From Ricordea florida (lineage: Eukaryota; Cnidaria; Anthozoa; Corallimorpharia; Ricordeidae), in NCBI GenBank assembly GCA_949710005.1, contig OX453272.1:29383630-29447629 (forward strand): DNA of 64,000 nucleotides, given 5' to 3'. Shown here piece by piece: positions 19,600 through 30,158 of the stretch. Made by a program: the position numbers and the translations under genes. How positions within the stretch are numbered: position 1 is the first letter of the stretch; each line of letters begins with the position of its first letter. The notes under the pieces were generated by a model. It was not told where the DNA came from. It worked only from the letters and a program-made list of their open reading frames with translations, and did no database searches.

Positions 19600-19892
19600 G
19601 TTAGTGAATAAATATAGAGCTAAGTATGGAGGGATTTCGGACATCACTGGGCTCAGATATAACGCACCTATCAATGTTAGTGTAGCTATGGGAAGGCCTA
19701 GGACATCTGAGGGGGGGAGGGACATGAGAAAGAAAGTCTTCGTTATAATACAGACAGCATTACGAAGACATTCATTAAAATGAGCAAATGCGGCTCTCTC
19801 ATCTTGGTCATCAAAACGATGCAAAGCAAAACAAAACAATTCCGCAAATAGAATCTGTATATGCACACGTTATTCTTTGCCCCCTTCTCTAG

Positions 19893-20053
19893 GTATGTTT
19901 GGTAGCGCAACAACAGAGAAGTTGCAGCCAATTCTTCATAATTGGCAACAACAACAACAATCTTTATCTACTTAGCATACATATTTGAACAATAGTGCTG
20001 ACCCGCAAAGTAGCCGCAACAGAGAAGAAAATTTACAAATGCTCCAAGACAAG
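19893..20053 (+). CDS. U2 exon q
   Basis: Same structure as the U1 exon at 9038, including the in-frame TAG at 19973-19975. Confidence 0.35.
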
Positions 20054-20645
20054 GTGAGGAGGGCTCGGGCAAATAGATCGTATCGCAGATTTCCGTTTTT
20101 TTTGGGAAGAATGGGGCGCGGAAGGCAGGAGAAAACCGAAAAATAGAAAAGGAAACAGGCTACTGGGCCCTTCGCAACATCAATCAGCGCCTGATGCTAT
20201 GTATGCAAGTGTTAATAAACGGACTGACATGTCTTCTTCATATTGGTAGTCATTCTCATGCGTCCAACCAGGCACCCAGATTTCTGACCGAGTGTGCAGC
20301 GGATACCTACTTGGAATTCCTCTAGCGTAACTTTATTCAGTTGCGTGTGCGTACCTATAACTAAAACCTCTGTCTAATTATCATTTAGCTGAGCTTATCA
20401 TTAATCATCTAAGTCCTAATATCCTTGATGCGAGCTTGTAAAACAGCATCAGCATCTGCCTTGACCGTGGTAGCGTCTGGCCATGCATATGGCAGAGAAA
20501 GCTGCGTGTCATCGGCGAAAGCATGGACGTCCGGATTTTGGGAGGGTTTGTGTGAGTGCTTCAGTCAGCGCTCCTCGTTCTCGCATATGTGTATTTGTTG
20601 TTAGGCTAGTTAAGATCATTTCTTTTCTTTTTTTTTCGTTGACTA

Positions 20646-21149
20646 ATGGGAGACAAAGTGAAAGCGTTAAAAAGAGAAAACGATGATTTAAAGAGACAAC
20701 TGAATGATATGAAGAAGGAATTTCAGTCTGTCAAGTCCAAGATGGCGGAACAGAAAGATTGCCACGAAGTGCCAGCTACCGCTTTACCAAACACACAGGA
20801 TGTCCAAATCCTCAGCGACAGCTACGACGCCCTTGGCAAGTCTGAATCGAGCTTGTCAAAAGCGCTGGAAAACGTTTCTCATAGGTTGGATTTATTGACA
20901 GTTAAAGTTGACAGAATTGACAAAGCTATCGGCGAGATGCTCTTCTACAGTTACCAATATAACTTGAAGATTGTGGGCGTTCCACTTATCTCAGAAAGTG
21001 AATCTGCACAAGACACCACGCAATTGTGTGTGAAGCTATTTTCTGGCCTTGGAGTCGATGTCTCCATATCAGAGATCGACATTGCCCACAGGGTTCCACA
21101 GCGAGATACTTCAACCGGTAATGGTAACAGGGTTCGTGCTTCTCCTTAA
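20646..21149 (+). CDS. LINE ORF1-like protein, uninterrupted U2 copy
   Basis: 167 codons. Residues 1-35 and about 70-110 are coiled coil (KALKRENDDLKRQLNDMKKE, HRLDLLTVKVDRIDK). Residues about 115-155 read YNLKIVGVPLISESESAQDT and GLGVDVSISEIDIAHRVPQR, the conserved centre of L1/Tx1-type ORF1 proteins, which bind LINE RNA. The usual C-terminal VCKF..R region is missing; the frame ends in ACTCCTTA repeats. It sits in an intron of the GLEBS gene with its own leader, so it is a truncated retrotransposon piece rather than a host gene. Its empty ISL2EU target lies at about 20880. Confidence 0.6.
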   Translation: MGDKVKALKRENDDLKRQLNDMKKEFQSVKSKMAEQKDCHEVPATALPNTQDVQILSDSYDALGKSESSLSKALENVSHRLDLLTVKVDRIDKAIGEMLFYSYQYNLKIVGVPLISESESAQDTTQLCVKLFSGLGVDVSISEIDIAHRVPQRDTSTGNGNRVRASP

Positions 21150-21929
21150 ACTCCTTAAAAACTCCTTAGATTTGATTTACGTTCTAAAGGGCGCTTAAAA
21201 ACTCCTTAAATTTACAAAATTCAGCAAAAACTCCTTAAGAACTCCTTATTTCTTGTCTAACAAAGCTCAAACATTAAATTTTAGCAGAAAACATTTCACA
21301 TGTTAGATGGTGTTTATACCTTCATTGACATTATACATTTTTGGGGGAAGTTCTATATCGTGTTATGATGTTGTGTTCACATTATTCACAATAATTCTTC
21401 TGTTTCATCATTATTATTAAATTTATATTCAATTATACAACAGTAGCATATTGTGCATGAATAATAAATCGAAACAATGGCAGTTATTTCTATTTTTTCA
21501 AAGAAACAAACAAACAAAATGCTCCTTAAAAATTGTATTTTGGTCCTTGAAAAATTTGCCGTCAAATTCCCTGCCCACGGGCAAATTATTCCAGTCAAAT
21601 GCAACCAAATTTCCCCACCCCGGGCTGCACATCGCTGTCAAATATCCCAAGGCTGGCAAAGAAAGATTCAAATATTCCCTCCCCCGGGAGAACAAGGTCA
21701 GTCAAATGCCCTACCCCAGGGCCAACAAAGACAATCAAATCCCCATCCCATGCCCTGACTTCCCCCCCCCCCCCACCCTCGCCGGCTTAACATTGATAGG
21801 TGCATTATTGTTGCTCTACCGTGGGGACTAAGGAAGCTGATTGGTCAACATTAATTAATTAATTAACATCAATTTATTTAGTAAACAAACCGAGATCACG
21901 AAGGAATTCGAAAGAGTCAGCGAAGAGGA

Positions 21930-22090
21930 TAGTCTGCTACACAGCCGTTATTAGTGTCGTCACGCAACGCTCCTCCCCAGTGGGGAGGAGCGTTGCGTGA
22001 CGACACTAATAATAACAATAATAATAATAACACTCCCCAGTGGGGAGGAGCGTTGCGTGACGACACTAATAACAGCTGTGTAGCAGACTA
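21930..22090. mobile_element. 161-bp Mutator-like foldback MITE, U2 form
   Basis: Same insertion as the U1 element at 15942 with the same 9-bp duplication CGAAGAGGA (21921-21929, 22091-22099). The right arm is duplicated, and the two arms are joined by an AATAATAACAATAATAATAA stretch. U3 has the same 161-bp form. Confidence 0.8.
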
Positions 22091-22099
22091 CGAAGAGGA

Positions 22100-23034
22100 A
22101 GACTGAAGAAATAGAAATTTTAAAACAACCTTATAATTACCGGCTCTTTTGAGAGCCACTGCACGCGTTAAAGGAAACATGTTTGCCTTTTAATACTTAC
22201 TTATTGTCAGCTTCAAGCCAAACCGTTGACCGCATTTATTAACAGGCTACAAAATTTACGGAATTTCTTATTCTTTAAAAAATATATCGGCTACCGTGAA
22301 CTCCAATTATCACTGTAATTTCTGTAAAACCTTAGAAATCTGTCTGATGTAATAGCTCAGTTAAAACACGAATAGAGTCTGGCAAAAAAACTGAAAGCCC
22401 TTTCGTGCTTAGAAAATAATGTTAAATGTTTTACAAATAGAATCGGGTCGCAAATAGAATCGGGTCACTAAAAGAAAAATGTAAGACAAACACACGAGAA
22501 AATAAAAATAAAAAAGGCTCGCCAAAAAAGGCTCGCGGCTCGAGGCTACGGTTCGTAGACTCGCACATTAGTTACACTCGCACAACAGTAATGTGGATTT
22601 CCACTATCGCGTAAATTTTACGTACGTCTACGCGTGGATTTAACTTGCTTTATGCACGTAAATAAAATTACAGGCAATTTTTCGTGCTTTTACGTAAACG
22701 TAGAAAGTTGAACAGCACTCAACTTTTTGCGTGTACGTGAAAGCCCCTCACGTTGTCTGAAATTTTACTAACGCACGTAAAGCCAGTTAAATTCAAGCCT
22801 GTAAATATGTAAAAGTGAACCAAGTGGTTTTCATTCAATAACATTAGATTTATTAGTTAGCAGTCATCAAATACAAAATATTCGTATCCTAACCTGCCTG
22901 GCGGGTGTTACTTAAACAAGTAACGGAGCCACTAGTAATTGCGTAACGAGAAAACGAGTCTCCCGTCGTTCATGAATGCCATCACTTCCTGACTATTGTT
23001 AATCCAATGTTTTTTCTCTGTACCTTCTTCTTAG
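22100..23034. other. U2 intron before exon d
   Basis: Non-coding, aligned with U1 16063-16986 and U3 49539-50473. Differs by a small tandem duplication (AATAGAATCGGGTC twice near 22440). Confidence 0.5.
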
Positions 23035-23220
23035 TGTCAATAGACACAACCACACCAATATTTGCCTCACCAACCGAAATCACCCACAAGTTTAATCAGT
23101 TTCCCACCACTGACTTCGTGAATCCTCAGGATTTATTTAGCATCATGGCAAGTTCAAGTGGCTGCAAGGTGGAAGCAACAGTTGGCCATGCCGAGGACCC
23201 ACAGGGTTTTCTCACCGCAG
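23035..23220 (+). CDS. U2 exon d
   Basis: Counterpart of the U1 exon at 16987 with the same splice sites and phases; a few substitutions, for example FPTTDFVNP for FPTIDFVNP and PTE context IDTTTPIFAS. Confidence 0.5.
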
Positions 23221-23275
23221 GTGAGTGTCAGCAGCTTAGGGCGACCTGCTTAAGACCTTGGTCAAATGCATGCAG

Positions 23276-23552
23276 GTACAGAATGCCTTGTACAGACTCC
23301 TGTTGACCAAGATAGGGCTGCATATCACCAGTACAGTCGCATCCTTGAGTATTTCAACGGTGCTTCAGCTTCTTTTTCAGAGGATGGAAGTGACCCTATC
23401 TCATACCTTAAGCAGCCTTAAGAGGCTCTGATTAGATGTGGTGACATTCAGAGGGCCCTGTTTCAAAATTTCTTCACTCTTTGTTTGACTATCACCACAA
23501 ACGTTGCATGCTCGCCTGATCAAGTTCCTGCATGCATCTCACCCTTTACAAG
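23276..23552 (+). CDS. U2 exon e
   Basis: Counterpart of the U1 exon at 17228, including the in-frame TAA after LKQP near 23417. Leaves in phase 2, which does not fit exon f at 24620 directly, so an unrecognised exon or other splice site would be needed between them. Confidence 0.45.
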
Positions 23553-24238
23553 GTGAGGCTATTTCTTCTCTATTGTCGTTATTATCATTTGTGGCCTGAA
23601 GTGTAGAGGTTATAAAATTTCCACTTTTGTCCACCTCATATTCATACATTGCAACGCGTTGTGGAACGAAGCAGACAATAGTAGGCGCCTTTACCATATG
23701 CTATATGATGACATAGATGTGAATGGTGATTTGTTCTGTAGTTCAGTTGCCCATTTTTAATGACTCATTTGATATTGTAGGTAGCTGTGTGACGACCTCA
23801 ATAGTTTCTTCTGTATGTGGACAATAACCCCGCATGTCGTAATTCTTCTCTCACGAGACAGTGTCTCCAGCCCTCCTTTTGAGAGAACAACATTGCCCAT
23901 AGTTCATGACTGGTTGGGTCAATGTCGGGAGTAGTAATGTGCGTTGTATCTTGAACACAAAGAGTTCGTAAACTTGTAAGCGTTCCAGGAACAATTGAAA
24001 TTTGCTGAAATTATAAATTTGTTCTTTTGTCTAAGTTAAAGATTTGATAGTCGCAGTATTAGGCATTTTGGATTTAGCCTGAAGAAGAATAAAACCTGTT
24101 TGAATTGGGATACAAACTGAGGCGAGCAGCTGGTATCTTAGCTGGCAGGGCATCACACTGGTAACCGCGAGGTCCCGGGTTCCTACCTCGTTCCAATGTA
24201 ATTTTTTTTTTCAGGCTATACTGCAGTTGCTTATTTAA
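23553..24238. other. U2 intron; tRNA-like SINE fragment at about 24120-24225
   Basis: Around 24120-24225 there are A-box-like (TATCTTAGCTGGCAGGGC) and B-box-like (GAGGTCCCGGGTTCCTACC) words followed by a T run and TTCAGGCTATA, suggesting another tRNA-derived SINE, directly beside the MITE at 24239. The rest is non-coding as far as I can see. Confidence 0.35.
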
Positions 24239-24507
24239 GGGACGGACCATTAGAAAAGTGATGGGGGGGGGGGGGGGGGTGGGGAAAAAACCAAAAACAA
24301 ATTCATGCAAGGCAAAATGCCAAAAAAAAAATTCATGCAGAAGGAAGGTCAAATTGTGACTTTTTCACACGTAGTAAAACAAATTCGTGCAGAGAGGTTC
24401 ACCTGAAAAAAAAAATTCCTGCAAAAGCAGTGAGCGAAAAAAAAAATTCGTGCAAGCTGAAAATTCCCCACCCCCCCCCCCCCATCACTTTTCTAATGGT
24501 CCGTCCC
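24239..24507. mobile_element. TIR MITE, GGGACGGACCATTAG family, U2
   Basis: Perfect inverted ends, and TTATTTAA on both sides (24231-24238 and 24508-24515), an 8-bp target duplication of the hAT type. The interior is G-tract, repeats of an AATTCATGCA(A/G) word between A runs, then C-tract. Confidence 0.75.
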
Positions 24508-24619
24508 TTATTTAAAATAGCGCTAATCAAGCTCAAGTCCCTAACTAGTCCAGCACGTAAATTAATGATATCGCACCCTTTGTACTTGTTTTCTAAGTAA
24601 GTTTGTTATCTTGGTACAG

Positions 24620-24883
24620 GCGAGCGCCCCATGACACAAGAAATGCAGCTTGACGTATTACGATCAAAACTGGAGAGCATTGCCCTTAAAAAAAAGAAAT
24701 CTTCCAGTCACGCTCGCAATCCATTCAGTGACCTTTGCATTGCAGCAACAAGTGAAGATGTCATCCAGCACGACATGGACAGTAAAGTCCCGTTCAGTGC
24801 TCCCACACGAAAGCTTCCTCATGGATATGGCACCCTTAAAACTATGACGGGTGAAGTGGTATATTCTGGAAACTGGTGTGAAG
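24620..24883 (+). CDS. U2 exon f, first MORN repeat
   Basis: Acceptor TTGGTACAG and donor GTAGAT. The frame holds MTQEMQLDVLRSKLESIALK, a lysine/serine-rich stretch, SDLCIAATSEDVIQHDMDSK and LPHGYGTLKTMTGEVVYSGN, ending WCEG at phase 1. HGYGTL...G.VYSGNW is a MORN repeat. Exon g begins with the bases that give GKRHGAG, continuing the MORN register, so f-g-h splicing is well supported. An ATG at 24631 could also be a start for a separate MORN-RING transcript. Confidence 0.65.
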
Positions 24884-24949
24884 GTAGATGGACGCCCTTG
24901 AACGTCTTTCTCAGAATAGTGTGTTGGGCTTTGTCTGTGGATAGGTTAT

Positions 24950-25052
24950 GGGGTCAATTCAATAAACCTTTTCATGTGTAATTTAGAAGTGTAGCAATTT
25001 TTAAATTTTAAAACAATAGCTACACTTGTAAACGTTTTATTGAGTTGACCCC
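24950..25052. mobile_element. 103-bp foldback MITE
   Basis: GGGGTCAATTCAATAAACC at the left pairs with its near complement GTTTTATTGAGTTGACCCC at the right, and inner arms AGAAGTGTAGC / GCTACACTT also pair. Flanks AGGTTAT and AGGTTGT may be a diverged duplication. Also in U3 at 52393-52495. Confidence 0.65.
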
Positions 25053-25403
25053 AGGTTGTTGCTGGGATATGAGTTCATCACTTTTTTGTAGAACAAAACC
25101 GTCCGATTAACTTGCTTTTTTGTTTGTTTATCAAATTGTTATAGACAGAACAGACAGTTGTGAATTACAGCTTTCGTTTTCTTACATACATGCAAATTAT
25201 GCAGTGTGCTGTAAAGGTAGTGGACTCAGTTCGGGGAGATTATATGACTGATGTTGGAGGAGTGATGTGGTGGTGTTAAGTATGTGTAGTGTACACTCCA
25301 ATGTGAAACACAAAACACACAGCGGGGGAATTCAAAAACAAATTTTAAATCCGTCTGGTTGAAATGTGCTCCGGAAAACTACGCTAATGTTAATAACCCC
25401 GGG

Positions 25404-25584
25404 TATAGAGCGTTTTCACTCACGTGGCCAGCAGCCATGCAAATGTTTTGGAACAAAAGAAAGTTTTTACATAAGAAAAGAGTTCAACTCCCAGAGGATT
25501 ACTTTGGAACACCAACATGGCCGCCGTTTCATTGTTTTGGAACACCAATATGGCCGCTGTGACGTCATGTGAAAACGCTCTATA
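25404..25584. mobile_element. 181-bp TIR MITE, TATAGAGCGTTTTCA family
   Basis: Ends are TATAGAGCGTTTTCACTCACG and the inverse of GTCATGTGAAAACGCTCTATA. Two internal TTTTGGAACACCAA-type repeats with ATGGCCGC. Also in U3 at 52847-53027. Confidence 0.65.
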
Positions 25585-25889
25585 CTACAGCTGACCGATA
25601 AAAGGTACATTTCTCCTCTGACAGTTCAAAACATTGGTTGAACAAAGGGAAACTAACAAAGTTTGGGGCATAAGCAGGAAATGAAAGAAACTTTACATGA
25701 ATGCAAACAGCTGTACTGTTTGGCACTTAAGTGGGGTTAATTGCACCCCTCAGTGGCTATGTGCTGAAACATCATGGCAAGTTCTGTTACTGTTTAGACT
25801 TTAAGCAAAGTTCTTTAGTAAAACATAGTCCTTCATCCATACTGGCTTCTTAATCTGTCTTCCAATACAGGAGAAAACTGGTGGTAATG

Positions 25890-27070
25890 ATTTCGCCTAG
25901 GGGTTTCGCCCACCCAAAGACTCGCACATGTTAGACTCCTTGGTCCGTGTTTCAAGACGGGGGGTTGGTGGTATTACCTGTGTATCTTGCTTTCCTGTTT
26001 CTCCACTTGGAGTTAACGTGGCTGGTTCGTCTGTGGTAGTTACAGTTTTGGTCTGTTGGGACATCTTTGCATGGTCCTTTGAAGTCAAGTGGTACTTGCT
26101 CATTTAGGTGTGTCGGTTGGGTTTCTGCTATGGTGCTTTCTAGAGATTCTTTCAACTTCTTGAAACGAGAAATGTTGCCGGCGTAGGGAATATTGGGTCG
26201 CAATTTTGATTGTTAGTACTCGCTTCGCAGGGTATACAGCTGGAAATTTTCCTTTCCACATGTTTGTCGATTCCTGGAAACCATACTTTTGATCTCAGGA
26301 GTTGCTAGGTAGTGATTCTCAGGCGCCCTTCATGGCAAATGTTGATGACTTGTTCCTGAAGGTTTTTTTAAATGACCAGCTCTTGGTTGCGGGTCACCAC
26401 ATTTTCTATAGCTGAGCTTTGGAAATACCCATGTGTACATGACCAAATCTGGATTCGATTTGCAAGCACGATGATTATCAGTGTCTTGATATCTGGGTCC
26501 TTGTTGGTTGCTGTTTCGATATCGGCAAGTGAGACGGCTACAATTACCTTTTCTGTAATGATGCTGTGTACAACGTGCTGTCTTAAGTTGCACTTCTCAA
26601 TGTCACTTTTAGAGAGGGGCAGCATTTGTTGGGGCAGCTTGTTTGTTGCGTGGTCTAAAAGTTGTTGGAGTGAGTATCGTTTTACCCTTGCCGCCTCTCG
26701 GCAAAGCTTCTTGTCGCGAATGTTTTGCAGTAGCTTGTTTCGTATCATGTCATCTGGCTCAGTGAAACCTCATTTGGCAACCTGGAGCTGTAAACGCACG
26801 TGGTTTTGAGCCTCAGATTCGCCATCCTTTTGAGGCATCTTTTCCGTTTTGCTACGTGCACTGTCAGGGTTGACCATAGAGATAAAATGGTTGTTTGGCA
26901 ATAGGTTTGACAATACGTTTCCCGCAACCGCTAGCGGCTCGGCCAATGACTGTTCATTACTTCTTGTATTAGCTCGCCCCCATAAATGTGAAGAGCATCG
27001 ATGCGATCCTGAGTGAACATTCATGATGCGAAAATATCGGAATCCTGTGAGCAACCCGCTTTGCGATTTG
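25890..27070 (-). pseudogene. Second Gypsy retrotransposon fossil (gag joined to late pol), U2
   Basis: On the minus strand from about 27050: a gag-like run ending LQLQVAK, stop, GFTEPDDMIRNKLLQNIRDK and KLCREAARVKRYSLQQLLDH, then directly SLADIETATNKDPDIKTL, a linker sequence normally between RNase H and integrase. Next comes an integrase zinc-binding stretch in another frame (KVWFPGIDKHVERKISS with C..C). RT is missing, so the fossil has a large internal deletion plus frameshifts. Same state in U3 (53333-54513), so decay predates that duplication. Confidence 0.65.
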
Positions 27071-27095
27071 TTACAACGAAGGCCTGTTTCGTTAG

Positions 27096-27204
27096 GCTTG
27101 AATTTTTTCAGGCTTTAATTTCACAGCTGCTGCGATGATCAATCAATGTCATTACATAATACTCCGCAGTTCAAATATATGGTCTTTCTTATATTCACTT
27201 GCAA
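27096..27204 (+). repeat. SINE tail fragment, U2
   Basis: TTTTTTCAGGCTTTAATTTC through TCAAATATATGGTCTTTC and ATATTCACTTGCA; matches the body of the SINE copies at 5879 and 33545. Counterpart in U3 at 54539-54647. Confidence 0.55.
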
Positions 27205-27713
27205 CATCACAGTATGTTTGAGATTATAGTAGTTTCAATGTGGAGATCCAATAATATAGTTATATAATTAAATAAACGGTAAATAGTAAGTCTAATCAAA
27301 AATTAAACTGCGAGTTCGAGTTTTTAAGGAGTCATGTGAAAACGAGGACAAGTGGTACAATTCAGTGTCTTAGTAGAAACAGTGTCCCAAACAACTTTCA
27401 AATTTATACCAATCGCTACTGATTTTTTTTTTTTTACATTTTAAAGTGCATTGTTTTGTTCCAAGCATGGTTGTTTTCGCTATTTCCCATCTACCAAAGA
27501 ACAAGTAGTGAGTATTTAAGGCAATCAGATTGCAGGATTCATGATAAAATGCGAGTTGGTCTCTATTTTTAAATTGAATTAGCCAACTAACCACGAGATA
27601 GTTATTCTTCCACTTTATTTGGTCAGAGTTGAAGTTACTTACAACGGTTGGTAGTTCACGATTTTGCTAATTGTCTAATGACCAGTAGTCGTTCTTTGTT
27701 TGCCGCTGTGCAG

Positions 27714-27819
27714 GTAAAAGGCATGGTGCAGGAAAGGCTCTCATAATTTCCTTACCACAGAAAAGACAAACTGCAACTGATGACGGTTTTTACACTGGTA
27801 GTTGGAAACACAATATGAG
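27714..27819 (+). CDS. U2 exon g, MORN
   Basis: Acceptor GCTGTGCAG, donor GTAAGT. Phase 1 in, phase 2 out. With exon f it reads GNWCEG-KRHGAGKALI, a complete MORN junction, then GFYTGSWKHNMR, the start of the next MORN. Confidence 0.7.
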
Positions 27820-27904
27820 GTAAGTGCGAGCGCCTTACGTAATCAGTATGAACAATGATGATCATGTTTTTGCCACTCCCTGTCCAAAAGTGATACTACA
27901 AATG

Positions 27905-28490
27905 CTCGGGACGTACCTTTTGAGGGCCGTATCGTGGGTTCGGTCCTGAGGAAGTGTCTTTAAAGGTTGTCTGGTGGGATTGGTGCTAAGGAAGTACCCA
28001 GTGAGGGTAGTATGGTAGAGTTTTGTTTTATTATTTTCGTCACAAAAATTAGATATATGACACAAAAGATTTACAAAGGAAAAAAAACATCTATGACAGG
28101 AGGAAGAAACAGGGCAAGCCCCAATTGACATCAACCTCCGATCCTAAGAAATTACTTTAAAGGTGATTTGGTAGGGATGGTGCTGGGGACATGTGAGGAT
28201 GGTGAGGCGGGGTTGGTGCTTAAGAACTAGCGTTCAAGGTGGTATGGTTGGGGAGGTGCTGCTGAAGAGGTATCCTTTGAAGGTGGTATGGTGGGGGTGG
28301 TGCTGAAGAGGTATCGTGTGATTGTGATTGGGTATGGTGGTGCCAAGGGGATATTTACTGAAGCCGGTAGGCGGTGAGTTGAGCGTAAGATGTATCCTAT
28401 AGAATTGATATGGTTGGGTTGGTGCTAGGGAGATATCTTGTGAAGTCGGTATGGTGGGGTTGGTGCAGGTGAGGTATCCTGTGGGGTGGT
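27905..28490 (+). repeat. Degenerate G/T-rich minisatellite in the MORN intron
   Basis: About ten diverged units of roughly 40 bp with the core GGTATGGTGGGGTTGGTGCT followed by an AGGTATC-like end. A non-repetitive block (28020-28160) interrupts it. Present in U3 at 55348-55940 with small length changes. Confidence 0.6.
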
Positions 28491-28564
28491 ATGATGGGTA
28501 TTGCGTTACTTGGTACTCCTAGCCACAAGAGACAGGTATTACTGACGCAATCTTCTGTTTCCAG

Positions 28565-28770
28565 GCATGGTACAGGGAAAATGATCTTCTCGTCTGGCGC
28601 GATTTATGAAGGACAGTGGAAGTACGACCAAATCAACGGATACGGCACCTTAACGTCTCCGGATGGGACTATCCAAGAAGGGACTTGGAGAGAAGGATTA
28701 CAAGAGGGATGTGCTCTTTTCACGTGGCCCCATGGTGTCACTGAGTACCGAGAGTACCACGATGGACAGG
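28565..28770 (+). CDS. U2 exon h, two to three MORN repeats
   Basis: Acceptor TGTTTCCAG. Reads RHGTGKMIFSSGAIYEGQWK, INGYGTLTSPDGTIQEGTW and REGLQEGCALFTWPHGVTEY. Clear MORN units (HGxG....G..YEGxW). MORN repeats commonly mediate membrane, lipid or protein contacts. The phase-1 end fits the RING exon, but the donor GTTGGT is weak; without splicing the frame continues to a TAG near 28878. U3 counterpart 56013-56218. Confidence 0.65.
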
Positions 28771-29323
28771 GTTGGTATTATGGTCCTTCGTGCTTAAACT
28801 TGCCACAGCCCCTTAGCTTTTCCTCAGTTTGTTCCTTTTTGCGCCTTTCTTCCTCCTTACGCATGAAAATGTTTTCATAGGCGCCTGGTACCTTGTCAAC
28901 TTTGGCGTGCCCTATACTTTACAGCTTTGTTTATAGCGGGTGTGGAATCTGTGTTTTGAACGGAATACTTAAGCTAAGGTCGGGTTGATCGAAAACTGAC
29001 GAGCAAAAATTTAGCGGAGTTAGGCTTCATACTTAGAGAGGTTAAGCACCCCTTTCAGTAGCAACGAGACTGATTTAGAATACTACATACACCATTAACC
29101 AACAATTCAGTGTAAATAACGAAGAACAACTTCTTGTGACGTTTTAGCCTGAGAAAAGAAATTTCGTAATTCCAAGCGACCGTGAAATTTTCTTTTTATT
29201 ATATAAAAATTTAGTGGTACCCCAAGTGGATAAAAATGCTATCCCGCCCGTAATATCGCATATGTGTGATCTCATCATATTTATCGGTTTCCTACAATAA
29301 AGATTTATGTCTTCCAACTTCAG
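28771..29323. other. Intron before the RING exon
   Basis: Non-coding on both strands as far as I can see; same in U3. Confidence 0.45.
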
Positions 29324-29970
29324 TTGTGTTGCCCGCTTGCACGGTGAATGAAGACGCTGCCAAAAAATCATTGCAGATGAGTTTTTTGCGATCCCAGATT
29401 TCACACGTGAAACAGCGTGTGGTAGAACTGAAAGAGGACAAAGAACGTATTCTATGCCAGCTGCAAGAACAGAAGCACGAGCACTCTGCAATGGTGGAGA
29501 ATCTCACCGCTACTATAAACACAATGAAAGAGGACTTTGGGGCGCAGCTGGAAGAGGCTTCTCAAGAGAAAGAAGAGAGCGCCAAGACAATTTCCAAGCT
29601 GCTGAGCGACTTTTTCCTGCTCAAAAAACAGAAGGACGAGCACTCTGCAATGGTAGAGAACCTCACCGCTACTATAAACACAATGCAAGAGAACTTTGAG
29701 GCGCAGCTGAAAGTCCTGAAAGAGGATTCTCAAAAGAAAGAAGAGAGCGCCAAAACAATTTCCAAACTGCTGAGCGACTTGGAGGAATCCAGAAATGCTA
29801 GTTTGTGTCAAATTTGTTTTGAGCACTCACGTGACTGTGTCATTTTGCCTTGTAATCATCTGCTGTATTGTAGAAATTGTGTGACTGAGCAGAAACGCAA
29901 AGGGGATTCCCGTTGCCCCATGTGTCGTGGCCCTATTAGCGGCGAAGTTTTGTGTTTTATCGGCTCATGA
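29324..29970 (+). CDS. U2 last exon: duplicated coiled coil and RING finger
   Basis: Acceptor CCAACTTCAG; starts VVLPACTVNEDAAKKSLQM and is open to TGA at 29968. Heptad-rich coiled coil with an internal duplication of about 57 residues: KHEHSAMVENLTATINTM ... EESAKTISKLLSD appears twice. A C-terminal C3HC4 RING follows: CQICFEHSRDCVILPCNHLL, then YCRNC and CPMC, ending a few residues later. Such C-terminal RINGs recruit E2 enzymes for ubiquitin transfer. Together with MORN exons this predicts an E3 ligase. The RING ligands are complete. U3 has Met to Thr between the last two cysteines (CPTC), which should be tolerated. No clear AATAAA was seen in the 200 bp downstream. Confidence 0.8.
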
Positions 29971-30158
29971 GTCTCATGCTCTGAAGTAGATATAGTTTCT
30001 ATATGTATGAAAAGCAGTTGTGTATTGTGGTGTCTGTTTGAAAAGTCTCAGTTTGGTGATGATCCCATTTTTGGTGGATCAATTGTCAGTGTTTGTCATT
30101 GACACCTAAAAAGGTCAGCTTCCAGATGTAATTTGTTTTAGATGAACAATCCATTGGC

